Origin: CAZPBO01 sp964584815
GTDB taxonomy: Bacteria > Planctomycetota > SKW154
Assembly: GCA_964584815.1 (NCBI GenBank)
Contig: CAZPBO010000033.1
Span: forward strand, 1-26,059
Direction: 5' to 3'
DNA: 26,059 nt
Under the pieces are notes generated by a model. That model did not search any database. It worked only from the letters and a program-made list of their open reading frames with translations, and was not told where the DNA came from. Every line of letters starts with the position of its first letter. The stretch's first letter is position 1. Below are positions 15,186-22,836 of this stretch, in pieces. Both the position numbers and the translations under genes were made by a program.

Positions 15186-16423
15186 CCCCATTAGATGCCC
15201 TGTATGCGGCGACACTCCCCATATTCGCCACCGCCCTGCTCCCTGACAAACGGCGTTTTGCCGAACTGACATCATCAATGGCGCGTCTGTTTTCCCCCCC
15301 AACATACCGCCCTGCTGATGTTCTGCTCCACGCTGTTTCCGTGGGCGAGGTTCGGGTCGCCGCCGCCCTCGCGCATCACCTCCACAAAAAAGGGCTTTCC
15401 ACTCTCATAACCACAACAACAAAACGCGGTCTGCAGACGGCAGCCAAGACAGGGCTTCCCTTCGCACCTGCACCCCCTGATTTCTCCTGCGCTGTCAACC
15501 GACTCCTGCGGCGCGTAAATCCAAAAGCCCTTGTTCTTGTTGAACTTGAACTGTGGCCCAACCTTGTGCTCTCCGCCGCAAGAAGATGCGCCACTGTCAT
15601 AGCAAATGCGCGAATGACTGAAGCCTCATTTGCAAGATATCTTATCGCAAAACGGATAGTTGCCCCCATAATAAAGAGAGTTGACCTTGTGCTAGCGCAA
15701 AACCCCGTCTATGCGGAGCGCTTTCTGCGGTTGGGGTTTGGGCGTGTTGAGGCGGTGGGGAACATAAAGTATGACGCAGCGCCCACTGCGATAAGCGCAG
15801 AAGAGAGAGAAGCAATTCGGCGGGAATTAGGGATAGGCAAGGACGACTTTGTTGTTGTTGGCGGCTCAACATATATGGTGGAGGAGGAGGCGCTGCTTGA
15901 GGCGTGCAAGGATTATGTGGGCAAGGGGGTGCGTGTTGTTCTGGCGCCGCGACAAGGCGACCACTTCTCCGAATTGGAGGAGGCAACAAGGAAGCGGGGG
16001 TTGAGGTTTGCGCGACGCAGTGCCGCTCCCACAAGCGACTGGGATGTTCTGATTGTGGACACAGTAGGGGAGTTGGTGCGGATATATGGTGCGGCGGATG
16101 TCGCGTTTGTAGGTGGGACTCTTTTTGCGGGTAAGGGTGGACACAATGTTATTGAGCCGGCGGGGTTGGGTGTTGGGGTTGTCTGTGGTTCGCATTATGA
16201 GAACTTTAAGGATGCGGTGGTGATGCTGAAGGCGGCAGGGGGTCTGGTTGTGGTGGACGATGCGGCGGAGTTAAAAAAGAAATTAAAAGCGTTTTTTGAG
16301 GACAGGTTGAGTGTAGGGAAGATGGGCGAGGCGGCGGCAAAAGCCGTCAACCTCGCCCGTGGTGCCACAGAAAGAACCGCGCAAAAAATCGCGGGATTTA
16401 TTTCTTCTCCTCGCGCTTCTTGA
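15182..16423 (+). CDS. waaA: 3-deoxy-D-manno-octulosonic acid (Kdo) transferase WaaA
   Basis: 413 residues, the usual length of WaaA/KdtA, a GT-B (GT30) glycosyltransferase on the inner face of the inner membrane that adds Kdo from CMP-Kdo to lipid IVA. The family's LLHAVSVGE is at 48-56 with the catalytic Glu at 56; ELELWPNL, VGNIKYDA, GGSTYMVEEE (the usual GSTH is STY here), APRQGDH (close to the usual APRH) and GGTLFAGKGGHNVIEPAGLGV follow in order. A short N-terminal hydrophobic segment may anchor it. The gene shows that the cell makes Kdo-containing LPS. It overlaps secA by four bases. Its last 26 bases overlap, tail to tail, the convergent thioredoxin/TPR gene. The number of Kdo units it adds cannot be read. 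Confidence 0.95.
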   Translation: MTPLDALYAATLPIFATALLPDKRRFAELTSSMARLFSPPTYRPADVLLHAVSVGEVRVAAALAHHLHKKGLSTLITTTTKRGLQTAAKTGLPFAPAPPDFSCAVNRLLRRVNPKALVLVELELWPNLVLSAARRCATVIANARMTEASFARYLIAKRIVAPIIKRVDLVLAQNPVYAERFLRLGFGRVEAVGNIKYDAAPTAISAEEREAIRRELGIGKDDFVVVGGSTYMVEEEALLEACKDYVGKGVRVVLAPRQGDHFSELEEATRKRGLRFARRSAAPTSDWDVLIVDTVGELVRIYGAADVAFVGGTLFAGKGGHNVIEPAGLGVGVVCGSHYENFKDAVVMLKAAGGLVVVDDAAELKKKLKAFFEDRLSVGKMGEAAAKAVNLARGATERTAQKIAGFISSPRAS

Positions 16424-17453
16424 GTTCCTTAAGGATTTCCGCGGCGCGCTTTCCTTCCTCGGTCTTCGGAAAATCTGTGGCAAGCCGTTTGAGGGTAGAT
16501 TTGGCGTCCTCACTTTCGCCAGCCATCTGACACAGACGCGCAAGGGTGAACAGCGCCCGCGGCATATAGGTGCCAACCTTGTAGCCGTCGCAGTACTTCT
16601 TCAACCGTTTCTTATACTCCAGAACAAACTCTCTCCGAGAATAGTTGTTCTTGAAGGCATCGTTGAAGAGGTTGGCAAGCGCCTCAAGGTAGGCGATATC
16701 GGACTTGCGCAACTGGTCGGAGTCGTTGAGTTGCCGCCATTGCTTGATGTAGTCAGAAGCAGTGTTGATGCATTTCTTAATCTCGTCCTTTGAGGAGGTT
16801 CTGCGATGCAGCAACTCAAGAGCGGCGAGACTCACAAGTGCCCGCGCCTTCTCCCCCTTCGCGTTCTCCTTGTCCAACTCCACCGCTTTTTTGAGCGCTT
16901 TCTCGGCTTCCTCTATATGTTCGGTCTTCAGGGACAACTCACCGAATTTGCGCTGCGCGGAGGCGTCATCAGGAGCGCCTTTTGCCGCCTCTTTCGCCTC
17001 CTTATATTTGAGAATATCACCAACAGCGTTAACGAAACCGTCAGGCGACCTGTAACCCAAGAATCTGCCAATTTCTTTACCTTCAGCGGTGGCGACAACC
17101 AGTGTGGGAATCGCCCGAATCTTGAACTTCTCGCATAAAGTGCGATACTGCTCCCCTTCTGGTTTAAACGGAACGAATTTCTCCATAACGAACTTTATCA
17201 CCTTCTCGTTTGGCAAAGTCTCCTTCTCAAGCAACCTGCAGGGTGGGCAGGTCGCAGGATTTGTGAAGAGGATAAGGATAAGGCGTTTTTGTTGCGCAGC
17301 CTGTTTTTTAGCGGCGTCAAAATCTTTGAGCCATTTGATTTCGGTTTTCTGCGGCGCGGGCTGCTTCTCTGGCGGCTGCTTGGGCGGCTGGTTCTGCTGC
17401 GCAAAAAGCGCTGCCGCAAATAACACCGCAATCGTGACTACCTCCGTTCTCAT
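16398..17453 (-). CDS. Exported thioredoxin-fold protein with TPR-like repeats
   Basis: The ATG at 17453 is preferred: GGAGAG lies upstream and the N-terminus becomes a signal peptide (MRTEVVTIAVLFAAALFAQ). 351 residues. After a Pro/Gln-rich linker (about 20-36), a thioredoxin fold runs about 40-150 with TCPPCRLLEKE (C69, C72) and the cis-proline RAIPTLVV (P116). Residues about 165-345 are helical repeats of TPR type (for example AEKALKKAVELDKENAKGEK and ALFTLARLCQMAGESEDAKS). It should act in the periplasm or at the inner membrane as a thiol reductase or oxidase with a protein-docking tail. Its gene follows iscU by 19 bases, unusual for an exported protein. It overlaps waaA tail to tail. Confidence 0.85.
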   Translation of the reverse strand: MRTEVVTIAVLFAAALFAQQNQPPKQPPEKQPAPQKTEIKWLKDFDAAKKQAAQQKRLILILFTNPATCPPCRLLEKETLPNEKVIKFVMEKFVPFKPEGEQYRTLCEKFKIRAIPTLVVATAEGKEIGRFLGYRSPDGFVNAVGDILKYKEAKEAAKGAPDDASAQRKFGELSLKTEHIEEAEKALKKAVELDKENAKGEKARALVSLAALELLHRRTSSKDEIKKCINTASDYIKQWRQLNDSDQLRKSDIAYLEALANLFNDAFKNNYSRREFVLEYKKRLKKYCDGYKVGTYMPRALFTLARLCQMAGESEDAKSTLKRLATDFPKTEEGKRAAEILKELKKREEKK

Positions 17454-17472
17454 CTCATCTCTCCAAAAAACT

Positions 17473-18219
17473 TCATACCTTCTCAACGCGCACGCTGTCG
17501 CCATCCGACAGCATACGCAGAAGCATCGGTTCTATTGTGAAACTCCCCACAACCTCAACATCCGAATAAGCAAGAATCTTGCCCTCTTTGCTGACCGGTG
17601 TGGGACCAAAGAAAAGGCAGAGGCATCCGCCTTCGTCCGGCCAGAATGCTATATCGCCCTTTTTAACCTCGGTCTGGGGGTTCTGTAGGTCGGCTTTGAG
17701 GTTGATGGAGAAATATATTTCCTCACCCCACTTTTCAATTTTTGCCTCAACGGGAAGCACATTGAGAATCTTTTGAGCAAGAGGGGTCGGTTTAAGGTAT
17801 CCTTTAAGGGATGCTGACTCAAAGACAAAGCGGATGGGGATGAGCCCCTCCTTTCGGGCGCGGTAGTCCTCAACGGCTTTCTTGAGGGCATCTTGCGCGA
17901 GGACGCTGCAGTGGCGTTTCTGGCGCGGCAGACCACCCAACCTCTCTATTATCTGCTCGCGGGTCACCCTCAGTGCCTCATCAACCGTTTTCCCCTCAAC
18001 CATTTCGGTCAGGACAGAGCCTGACGCGATAGCCGCCGCGCAGCCAAATGTCTTGAACTTTATCTCCTTTATCCGCTCATCCTCCACCTTTATATATACG
18101 CGCATTATGTCCCCGCAGACAGGATTCCCCACAGTTCCTACGCCATCCGCGTCCTTTATCTCGCCCACATTGCGGGGATTGGTAAAGTGCTCCATTACCC
18201 CGTCGCCGTATTGGTTCAT
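17473..18219 (-). CDS. iscU: IscU-type Fe-S scaffold fused to TM1367-like cyclophilin-like domain
   Basis: 248 residues, about twice the length of IscU. Residues 1-125 are a NifU_N/IscU scaffold with all three cluster cysteines, C35 (NPVCGD), C60 (FGCAAAIASGS) and C104 (RHCSVLA), and the regulatory Asp D37. The usual LPPVK chaperone motif is replaced by LPRQK next to C104. Residues about 127-248 match the DUF369/TM1367 cyclophilin-like family: IEKWGEEIYFSI, KKGDIAFWPDEGG, LCLFFGPTPVS and a final GDSVRVE. The fusion is continuous in one frame with no sign of assembly error. The start overlaps nifS by four bases (ATGA). Role: accepts sulfur from the NifS-like desulfurase and builds [2Fe-2S]/[4Fe-4S] clusters; the added domain has no known role here. 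The symbol applies to the N-terminal half. Confidence 0.92.
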   Translation of the reverse strand: MNQYGDGVMEHFTNPRNVGEIKDADGVGTVGNPVCGDIMRVYIKVEDERIKEIKFKTFGCAAAIASGSVLTEMVEGKTVDEALRVTREQIIERLGGLPRQKRHCSVLAQDALKKAVEDYRARKEGLIPIRFVFESASLKGYLKPTPLAQKILNVLPVEAKIEKWGEEIYFSINLKADLQNPQTEVKKGDIAFWPDEGGCLCLFFGPTPVSKEGKILAYSDVEVVGSFTIEPMLLRMLSDGDSVRVEKV

Positions 18220-19403
18220 TGCTTTTGCCTCCCTTTTGCATCCTCCCAGAGAGGCGACATCTTGCGCAGTCGCTCAACCGACTCCACCAGTTTTTCAACG
18301 ACATATTCCACCTGCTCTGGGGAGTTGGCGGCTCCGAAGGAGAACCGTATAGAGGCACGCGCAAGCCCCGCCTCAAGCCCCATCGCCGTCAGAACATGGC
18401 TTGGCTCTGCTTTCCCACTTGAACAAGCAGAACCGCTTGAGACCGCAATCCCCGCCCTGTCAAGGTCAAACAACACCGCCTCTCCTTCAATGAACCTAAA
18501 GGATATATTGGATGTGTTGGGTAGACGCGGCGCGTTGCCACCGTTTATCGCGATTTCGGGAATCCGCTCTTGCACCAGTTGCTCAAAGCGGTCGCGCATC
18601 TCCGATATCTTGGAGATGTTCGCCTTAAGGTTGTCTTTGGCGATTTTTGCCGCAAGCCCCATCCCCGCGATTCCCGGCACATTGAGCGTTGCGGGACGCA
18701 GTCCTCTCTCGTGCCCGCCGCCGAAAATTATCGGCTCAATGCGCACACCACGCCTGATGAACAGCGCACCTACCCCTTTGGGGGCGTAAAATTTGTGCCC
18801 GCTCAACGCCGCCAAATCCACATCCAAATCCCGCAAATTCACCTCTATCTTCCCCACCGCCTGCACGACATCCGAATGCATCAGCGCCCCCACCTCGCGC
18901 GCACGCTTCGCCGCCTCCCTCACAGGCTGCAAAACTCCCGTCTCGTTGTTCGCAAGCATCAGTGAGGCAAGCGCGGTCTTGTCATCCAGCGCCTCGCAGA
19001 AGGCGTCCATATCCACGACCCCGTTCGGCTTTGCAGGCACAAAGACGGTTTCAAAGTCCTCTTCTTTGAGTGCTTCAACGGTGCGCAGAACGGCGGGATG
19101 CTCAATAGCGCTTGTCACAACTTTGTTTCTACCTGTCTTTTTGCGAATAAGCCTTGCGCCGCCAACTATGGCGAGATTGTCGGCTTCGGTGCCGCTGCCA
19201 GTGAATATTATCTCATCCTCATCCACCCCAAGAAGCGAGGCGACTCTCTGACGCGCCTCCTCCACCATCCTCCTCGCCTCAACGCCAAAACCGTGCAATG
19301 AATGGGGATTGGCGAACACCTCCAGCATACATCGCCGCACAAGGTCCGCCACATCTGCATTAACAGGCGTTGTGGCGTTGTGGTCAAGATAGACACGCAT
19401 CAT
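18216..19403 (-). CDS. nifS: Cysteine desulfurase, NifS/IscS group I
   Basis: 395 residues. A PLP enzyme that removes sulfur from L-cysteine and passes it as persulfide to the scaffold. Visible are the N-terminal YLDHNATTP, TGSGTEADN, EHPAV (H102), ALSGHKFYAPKG with PLP-binding K204, and the mobile loop SSGSACSSGK with persulfide-forming C327, all as in group I (NifS/IscS). Start is ATG-ATG with GGAGATGG upstream; the first ATG is used. The stop overlaps the next ATG (ATGA), so the scaffold gene is coupled. No iscR, hscA/B or fdx gene is nearby. A promoter lies just upstream at 19430-19458. Confidence 0.95.
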   Translation of the reverse strand: MMRVYLDHNATTPVNADVADLVRRCMLEVFANPHSLHGFGVEARRMVEEARQRVASLLGVDEDEIIFTGSGTEADNLAIVGGARLIRKKTGRNKVVTSAIEHPAVLRTVEALKEEDFETVFVPAKPNGVVDMDAFCEALDDKTALASLMLANNETGVLQPVREAAKRAREVGALMHSDVVQAVGKIEVNLRDLDVDLAALSGHKFYAPKGVGALFIRRGVRIEPIIFGGGHERGLRPATLNVPGIAGMGLAAKIAKDNLKANISKISEMRDRFEQLVQERIPEIAINGGNAPRLPNTSNISFRFIEGEAVLFDLDRAGIAVSSGSACSSGKAEPSHVLTAMGLEAGLARASIRFSFGAANSPEQVEYVVEKLVESVERLRKMSPLWEDAKGRQKQ

Positions 19404-19429
19404 TCCATCTCCAAATCACACTGCTAAGA

Positions 19430-19458
19430 AGTTTAACGCGCAACGGGAATGCTTACAA
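19430..19458 (-). promoter_or_regulatory. Candidate promoter of nifS-iscU-thioredoxin operon
   Basis: On the minus strand TTGTAA (19453-19458), 17-base spacer, TAAACT (19430-19435). Predicted start near 19423 gives a leader of about 20 bases. Each box matches the consensus at four of six positions. It directly follows the terminator-like hairpin of the sigma-factor gene. Confidence 0.42.
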
Positions 19459-19481
19459 GAAAAAGCCGCCTGCGAAAGGCT
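19459..19481 (-). terminator. Terminator-like hairpin after sigma-factor gene
   Basis: The minus strand reads AGCC, a ten-base loop region, GGCT, then five T residues. An alternative stem GCCT/AGGC is possible. The hairpin begins inside the sigma-factor stop codon and would separate that gene from the nifS operon. The stem is short. Confidence 0.4.
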
Positions 19482-20079
19482 ATTCTCCCTTAACCGCACG
19501 GAGGAAAAGGAAAGCAAAAGTGCGTCTTGCCCTGCAGAGTCTGCTCCCCACGGTTCCCGGGCGCAGCCCCAACACCCTGCCCGCCTCCTCGTAAGAAAAC
19601 CCCTCCATATCACAAAGTATAAGAACAGCCCGCTGCTGGGGGGGCAACGACTCAAGCACTTCTCTGACCAGACTCTCACACTCCTTATCGGAGAGTTTCT
19701 CAAAAGGGTCTGTTTCATCGGATGCGACGGTGTCAATGACGCGCAGCGTATCGGGGTTCGCCTCAGGGTTTAAGGAGAGATGGACTCTGACGGAGCGTCG
19801 GCGTGCTTCGTTGAGAGCGAGGTTAAAAGCGATGCGGTAAAGCCATGTTGTGACTTTTGCGACGGGTTTGTATCGGCGGGCGTGGCGCAGAAGGCGCAGG
19901 AATGTCTCCTGAAGGAGGTCTTCAGCGGTGGTGGAATCAAGAGCCATTCGCAGGAAGAGGGTGTATATGTGCGATTTGTGGCGCTCAAAGATGATGGAGA
20001 CGGCGCGACGAACATCGGCATCCGTCCCTTCCCGAACCGACAGCAACAACTCCTCGTCGCTCATCTCCTCAAACCGCAC
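19480..20079 (-). CDS. ECF-type RNA polymerase sigma factor
   Basis: 199 residues from a GTG with GAGGAAG seven bases upstream, two bases after the yihY stop. Region 2 spans about 20-95 (FERHKSHIYTLFLRMALDS, AEDLLQETFLRLLRHARRY, then TWLYRIAFNLALNEARRR), and region 4 about 135-190 (LESLPPQQRAVLILCDMEG, FSYEEAGRVLGLRPGTVGSR), the helix-turn-helix that reads the -35. Region 3 is missing, as usual in ECF factors. A roughly 40-residue acidic linker joins the regions. No anti-sigma gene follows: the next genes are nifS and iscU behind a terminator. Its targets are unknown. Confidence 0.93.
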   Translation of the reverse strand: MRFEEMSDEELLLSVREGTDADVRRAVSIIFERHKSHIYTLFLRMALDSTTAEDLLQETFLRLLRHARRYKPVAKVTTWLYRIAFNLALNEARRRSVRVHLSLNPEANPDTLRVIDTVASDETDPFEKLSDKECESLVREVLESLPPQQRAVLILCDMEGFSYEEAGRVLGLRPGTVGSRLCRARRTFAFLFLRAVKGE

Positions 20080-20081
20080 GG

Positions 20082-21407
20082 TTACGCTTCCTCTTCCTTG
20101 CTGTCAGGAGTGAGCAAATCGGCTATCGTCGCCGAAAGGGGTTCATTCGCTTTATCCTGCGCTTCCTTAAGAATCCCTGTAAGTCTTTTGTCTATCTCAT
20201 CCTTCGGTCTTGGTGTCTGAAACGCCACCTCCCCCACGCTTCTTAAAACCGCCTCCACCGTTATCTTATCCGGAGGCTTGGCAAGCATAAAAGACGCCTT
20301 CCGCCCCGCCACTTTGACCAGAATCCTGTCACGCACCAGCGTCTCGGCTAACTCCCACACAAATGGACGCGGCAGACGCAGCCTTTTCGCCACACCCTTT
20401 ATCGGCATATGTCCCGCCCCAGCCTCAAAATGACATCCCAACTCCGCCACCACCCGAACCCCATAATACCCACGAAACCGCTCCAACTCCCCTCCTTCCT
20501 GACCCGTTCCCTCTATCAATCGCAGATGCTGCAGACACCAGCATAACTCCGCACCAAGAAGGATTAAAACCCAAGTAAAATAGAGCCACACAAGAAACAG
20601 CGGCACAAGCCCTATAGGACCGTAAATCTGCCTTATCGTTATGACCTGCGTCAGATAAAAGGAGAGAGGACGCTTCAGCAACTCCCAAAGGAAACCGGCA
20701 AAAGCCGCCGAAAGCAGGGCGTATCCCGCCCTTACAGGCGAATACGGCGCAAACTGATACAGCATATAGAACGCCATTATGGAAAAAAAGTACGGCGAAA
20801 CCGTCGCCACCAGTGTCTTCAGAAAAGTGAACCGTTCTGGAATGCCGGCACCCACCTCAAGCGCCACAAAATAGGAGAAAAACGCCATAACAGGACCAAG
20901 AGTCATTATTGTCCAGAAGTTACGCAACCGCTCAAGGGGTCCCCGTCTTATGCGCACCCGCCACAAATCATCAAATGTCTTCTCTATCGCCGCAAAGAGA
21001 AGAATAACGGTCACAAAAAGTGCGCCCAGAGAAAAGACCGTAACAGGAATGCTCGTCTGCTTTATCTGGGTGGAGAAAGCCTCGTAAACGCGGTCCATTA
21101 TCTCCTTCCATTTCTGCACTTCGGGCTTTGCGCCACGGATGAAGAACTGGTCCATAAACCAGTCACGAAAACTCTGCGCAAGCCCTTTGAATCCGCCGAC
21201 CGCGTTGAAGATTATGAGTGTTATGACGCCGACGGGGACAAGAGCGAGGAGCGAGGTGTAGGATAAAGCGGCGGCGCGGATAGCGCAGCGGTCGCCCAAG
21301 AAACGCCGCGCCGCATACCGCAACGCCCTTCCGAAACGCCTTATTTCACGCCACGCTTTGCGCCCCCACTCCCCCGCTACCGCACCTACCCTCTCCCATC
21401 TTGCCAA
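20082..21407 (-). CDS. YihY/BrkB-family membrane protein with C-terminal winged-helix-like tail
   Basis: 441 residues; a TTG start with AAGGGGG seven bases upstream. Residues about 30-300 are a YihY/virulence factor BrkB domain (once misnamed RNase BN) with six hydrophobic segments, including RAAALSYTSLLALVPVGVIT, ALFVTVILLFAAIEKTFDDLW and YGPIGLVPLFLVWLYFTWVL, followed by ILLGAELCWCLQH. The family's function is unclear. The last 130 residues are cytosolic, with IKGVAKRLRLPRPFVWELAE, TLVRDRILVK and KASFMLAKP, like a winged helix, a known but variable extension in this family. It lies between nfnB and the sigma factor, and a hairpin covers its ribosome site. Confidence 0.87.
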   Translation of the reverse strand: MARWERVGAVAGEWGRKAWREIRRFGRALRYAARRFLGDRCAIRAAALSYTSLLALVPVGVITLIIFNAVGGFKGLAQSFRDWFMDQFFIRGAKPEVQKWKEIMDRVYEAFSTQIKQTSIPVTVFSLGALFVTVILLFAAIEKTFDDLWRVRIRRGPLERLRNFWTIMTLGPVMAFFSYFVALEVGAGIPERFTFLKTLVATVSPYFFSIMAFYMLYQFAPYSPVRAGYALLSAAFAGFLWELLKRPLSFYLTQVITIRQIYGPIGLVPLFLVWLYFTWVLILLGAELCWCLQHLRLIEGTGQEGGELERFRGYYGVRVVAELGCHFEAGAGHMPIKGVAKRLRLPRPFVWELAETLVRDRILVKVAGRKASFMLAKPPDKITVEAVLRSVGEVAFQTPRPKDEIDKRLTGILKEAQDKANEPLSATIADLLTPDSKEEEA

Positions 21408-21410
21408 GAC

Positions 21411-21431
21411 AGCCCCCTTAACGCAGGGGCT
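21411..21431 (-). promoter_or_regulatory. Hairpin covering yihY-like ribosome site
   Basis: On the minus strand AGCCCC and GGGGCT pair perfectly across a nine-base loop, and the 3' arm includes the AAGGGGG ribosome site of the TTG start at 21407. It begins four bases after the nfnB stop. It could lower translation of the downstream gene or be an internal terminator remnant, though no U-tract follows on the minus strand. Confidence 0.35.
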
Positions 21432-21434
21432 ATT

Positions 21435-22835
21435 TTACCAAATTTTTATGTCGCCGCAAAGCCAAGCGTGCATTGCCCGCGCCGCGCGTCTGCCCGCGCC
21501 CATCGCGCTTATCACCGTCGCTGACCCTGTCACTATGTCACCACCCGCGAACACCCCGCGCTTCGTCGTCGCCATCGTCTCCTCACTCAACACCTTTATA
21601 TAGCCGCGGCGGTTCACTTCCAACCCCGGTGTTGTCTGCTGGATAACAGGATTGGCGCGGGTGCCTATCGCCACAATCACAAGGTCAACGGGGATACGGA
21701 AGTTGGAACCCTCAATGGGGATGGGGCGTGGTCTGCCGCTTGCGTCTGGCTCGCCCAGTTTCATCTTTATGCACTCCATCTCGCGCACCCAGCCCTTCTC
21801 ATCGCCGTGGTATGCGACAGGATTGGTGAGGAAGTTGAACTGAACGCCTTCTTCCTCGGCGTGGTGGACTTCTTCGGCGCGGGCGGGCATCTCCTTTCTT
21901 GTTCGGCGGTAGACGACAGTGACGGTGTCAGCACCGAGGCGCAGTGCGGTTCTGGCGGAGTCCATCGCCACATTGCCGCCGCCAATCACCGCAACTTTCT
22001 TTCCGCGCACAATCGGCGTGTCGGCTTCGGGGAAGTCATATGCGCGCATCAGGTTGGAGCGCGTCAGATACTCGTTGGCGCTGTATATGCCCATCATGTT
22101 CTCACCGCGTATGTTCATAAACATCGGCGCACCAGCACCAACGCCTATGAAAACCGCATCAAAACGCGCAAGCAAATCGTCTATCGTCTCCACCCGTCCT
22201 ATCGGATAGTCGTAAACAAACCTAACGCCCATCTTTTGGAGTCCGTCAACTTCTGCGCGCACTATTGCCTTTGGCAGACGGAACTCTGGGATGCCGTATA
22301 TGAGAACGCCGCCTGGGGCGTGCAGCGCCTCAAAGACCGTCACCTCATAGCCCAGTTTTGCCATATCTGAAGCAACGGTAAGTCCTGCAGGACCGCTGCC
22401 CACAATGGCAATCTTTTTCCCTGTTGACGGTGCGCATTGCGGCATCTCCACCCCGTTCTCGCGCTCCCAGTCCGCGGCGAATCGCTCCAACCTGCCTATC
22501 GCCACAGGCTCGTGCTTCTTGCCCAGAACACAGTGTGCTTCGCACTGCGTCTCCTGTGGACAGACGCGCCCGCATATCGCAGGCAGAAGGTTGGTCTCCT
22601 TTATCTTCCTTATCGCACCGCGAAAATCCCCTTCCCTTATCAACTTAATGAATGCGGGAATATTCACCTCAACAGGGCAGCCTTCCACGCATTTGGGCTT
22701 TTTGCACTGAAGGCATCTTGCCGCCTCGCGCTGCGCTTCCTCAACGCTGTAGCCGAACGGCACCTCGTTAAAATTCCTTATCCGCTCCTTCGGTGCCTGC
22801 TCCCGCATCGGAACACGCGGTTCTACCTTCGCCAT
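21435..22835 (-). CDS. nfnB: NfnB/SudA: FAD- and 2x[4Fe-4S]-containing subunit of NADH-dependent ferredoxin:NADP+ oxidoreductase
   Basis: 466 residues from an ATG at 22835 with GGAGGGG upstream, one base after the nfnA stop. The N-terminal 120 residues carry eight cysteines (41, 44, 49, 53 in CLQCKKPKCVEGC; 88, 92, 98, 102) for two [4Fe-4S] clusters. Then come two Rossmann motifs, IAIVGSGPAGLT for FAD and VAVIGGGNVAMDSA for NADPH, and a C-terminal GVFAGGDIVTGSATV. This matches the small-subunit GltD-like family. Pairing with nfnA identifies NfnAB/SudAB rather than glutamate synthase, since no GltB is present. The complex couples reduced ferredoxin and NADH to NADP+ reduction by electron bifurcation in known anaerobes; whether this one bifurcates is not shown by sequence. 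Confidence 0.93.
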   Translation of the reverse strand: MAKVEPRVPMREQAPKERIRNFNEVPFGYSVEEAQREAARCLQCKKPKCVEGCPVEVNIPAFIKLIREGDFRGAIRKIKETNLLPAICGRVCPQETQCEAHCVLGKKHEPVAIGRLERFAADWERENGVEMPQCAPSTGKKIAIVGSGPAGLTVASDMAKLGYEVTVFEALHAPGGVLIYGIPEFRLPKAIVRAEVDGLQKMGVRFVYDYPIGRVETIDDLLARFDAVFIGVGAGAPMFMNIRGENMMGIYSANEYLTRSNLMRAYDFPEADTPIVRGKKVAVIGGGNVAMDSARTALRLGADTVTVVYRRTRKEMPARAEEVHHAEEEGVQFNFLTNPVAYHGDEKGWVREMECIKMKLGEPDASGRPRPIPIEGSNFRIPVDLVIVAIGTRANPVIQQTTPGLEVNRRGYIKVLSEETMATTKRGVFAGGDIVTGSATVISAMGAGRRAARAMHAWLCGDIKIW

Positions 22836-22836
22836 C

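Noticed and set aside
21435..22835. Glutamate synthase small subunit (GltD) for the nfnB gene
   Set aside because: The family is related, but no GltB large subunit is present and the preceding gene is the NfnA/SudB-type reductase subunit, so NfnAB fits better.
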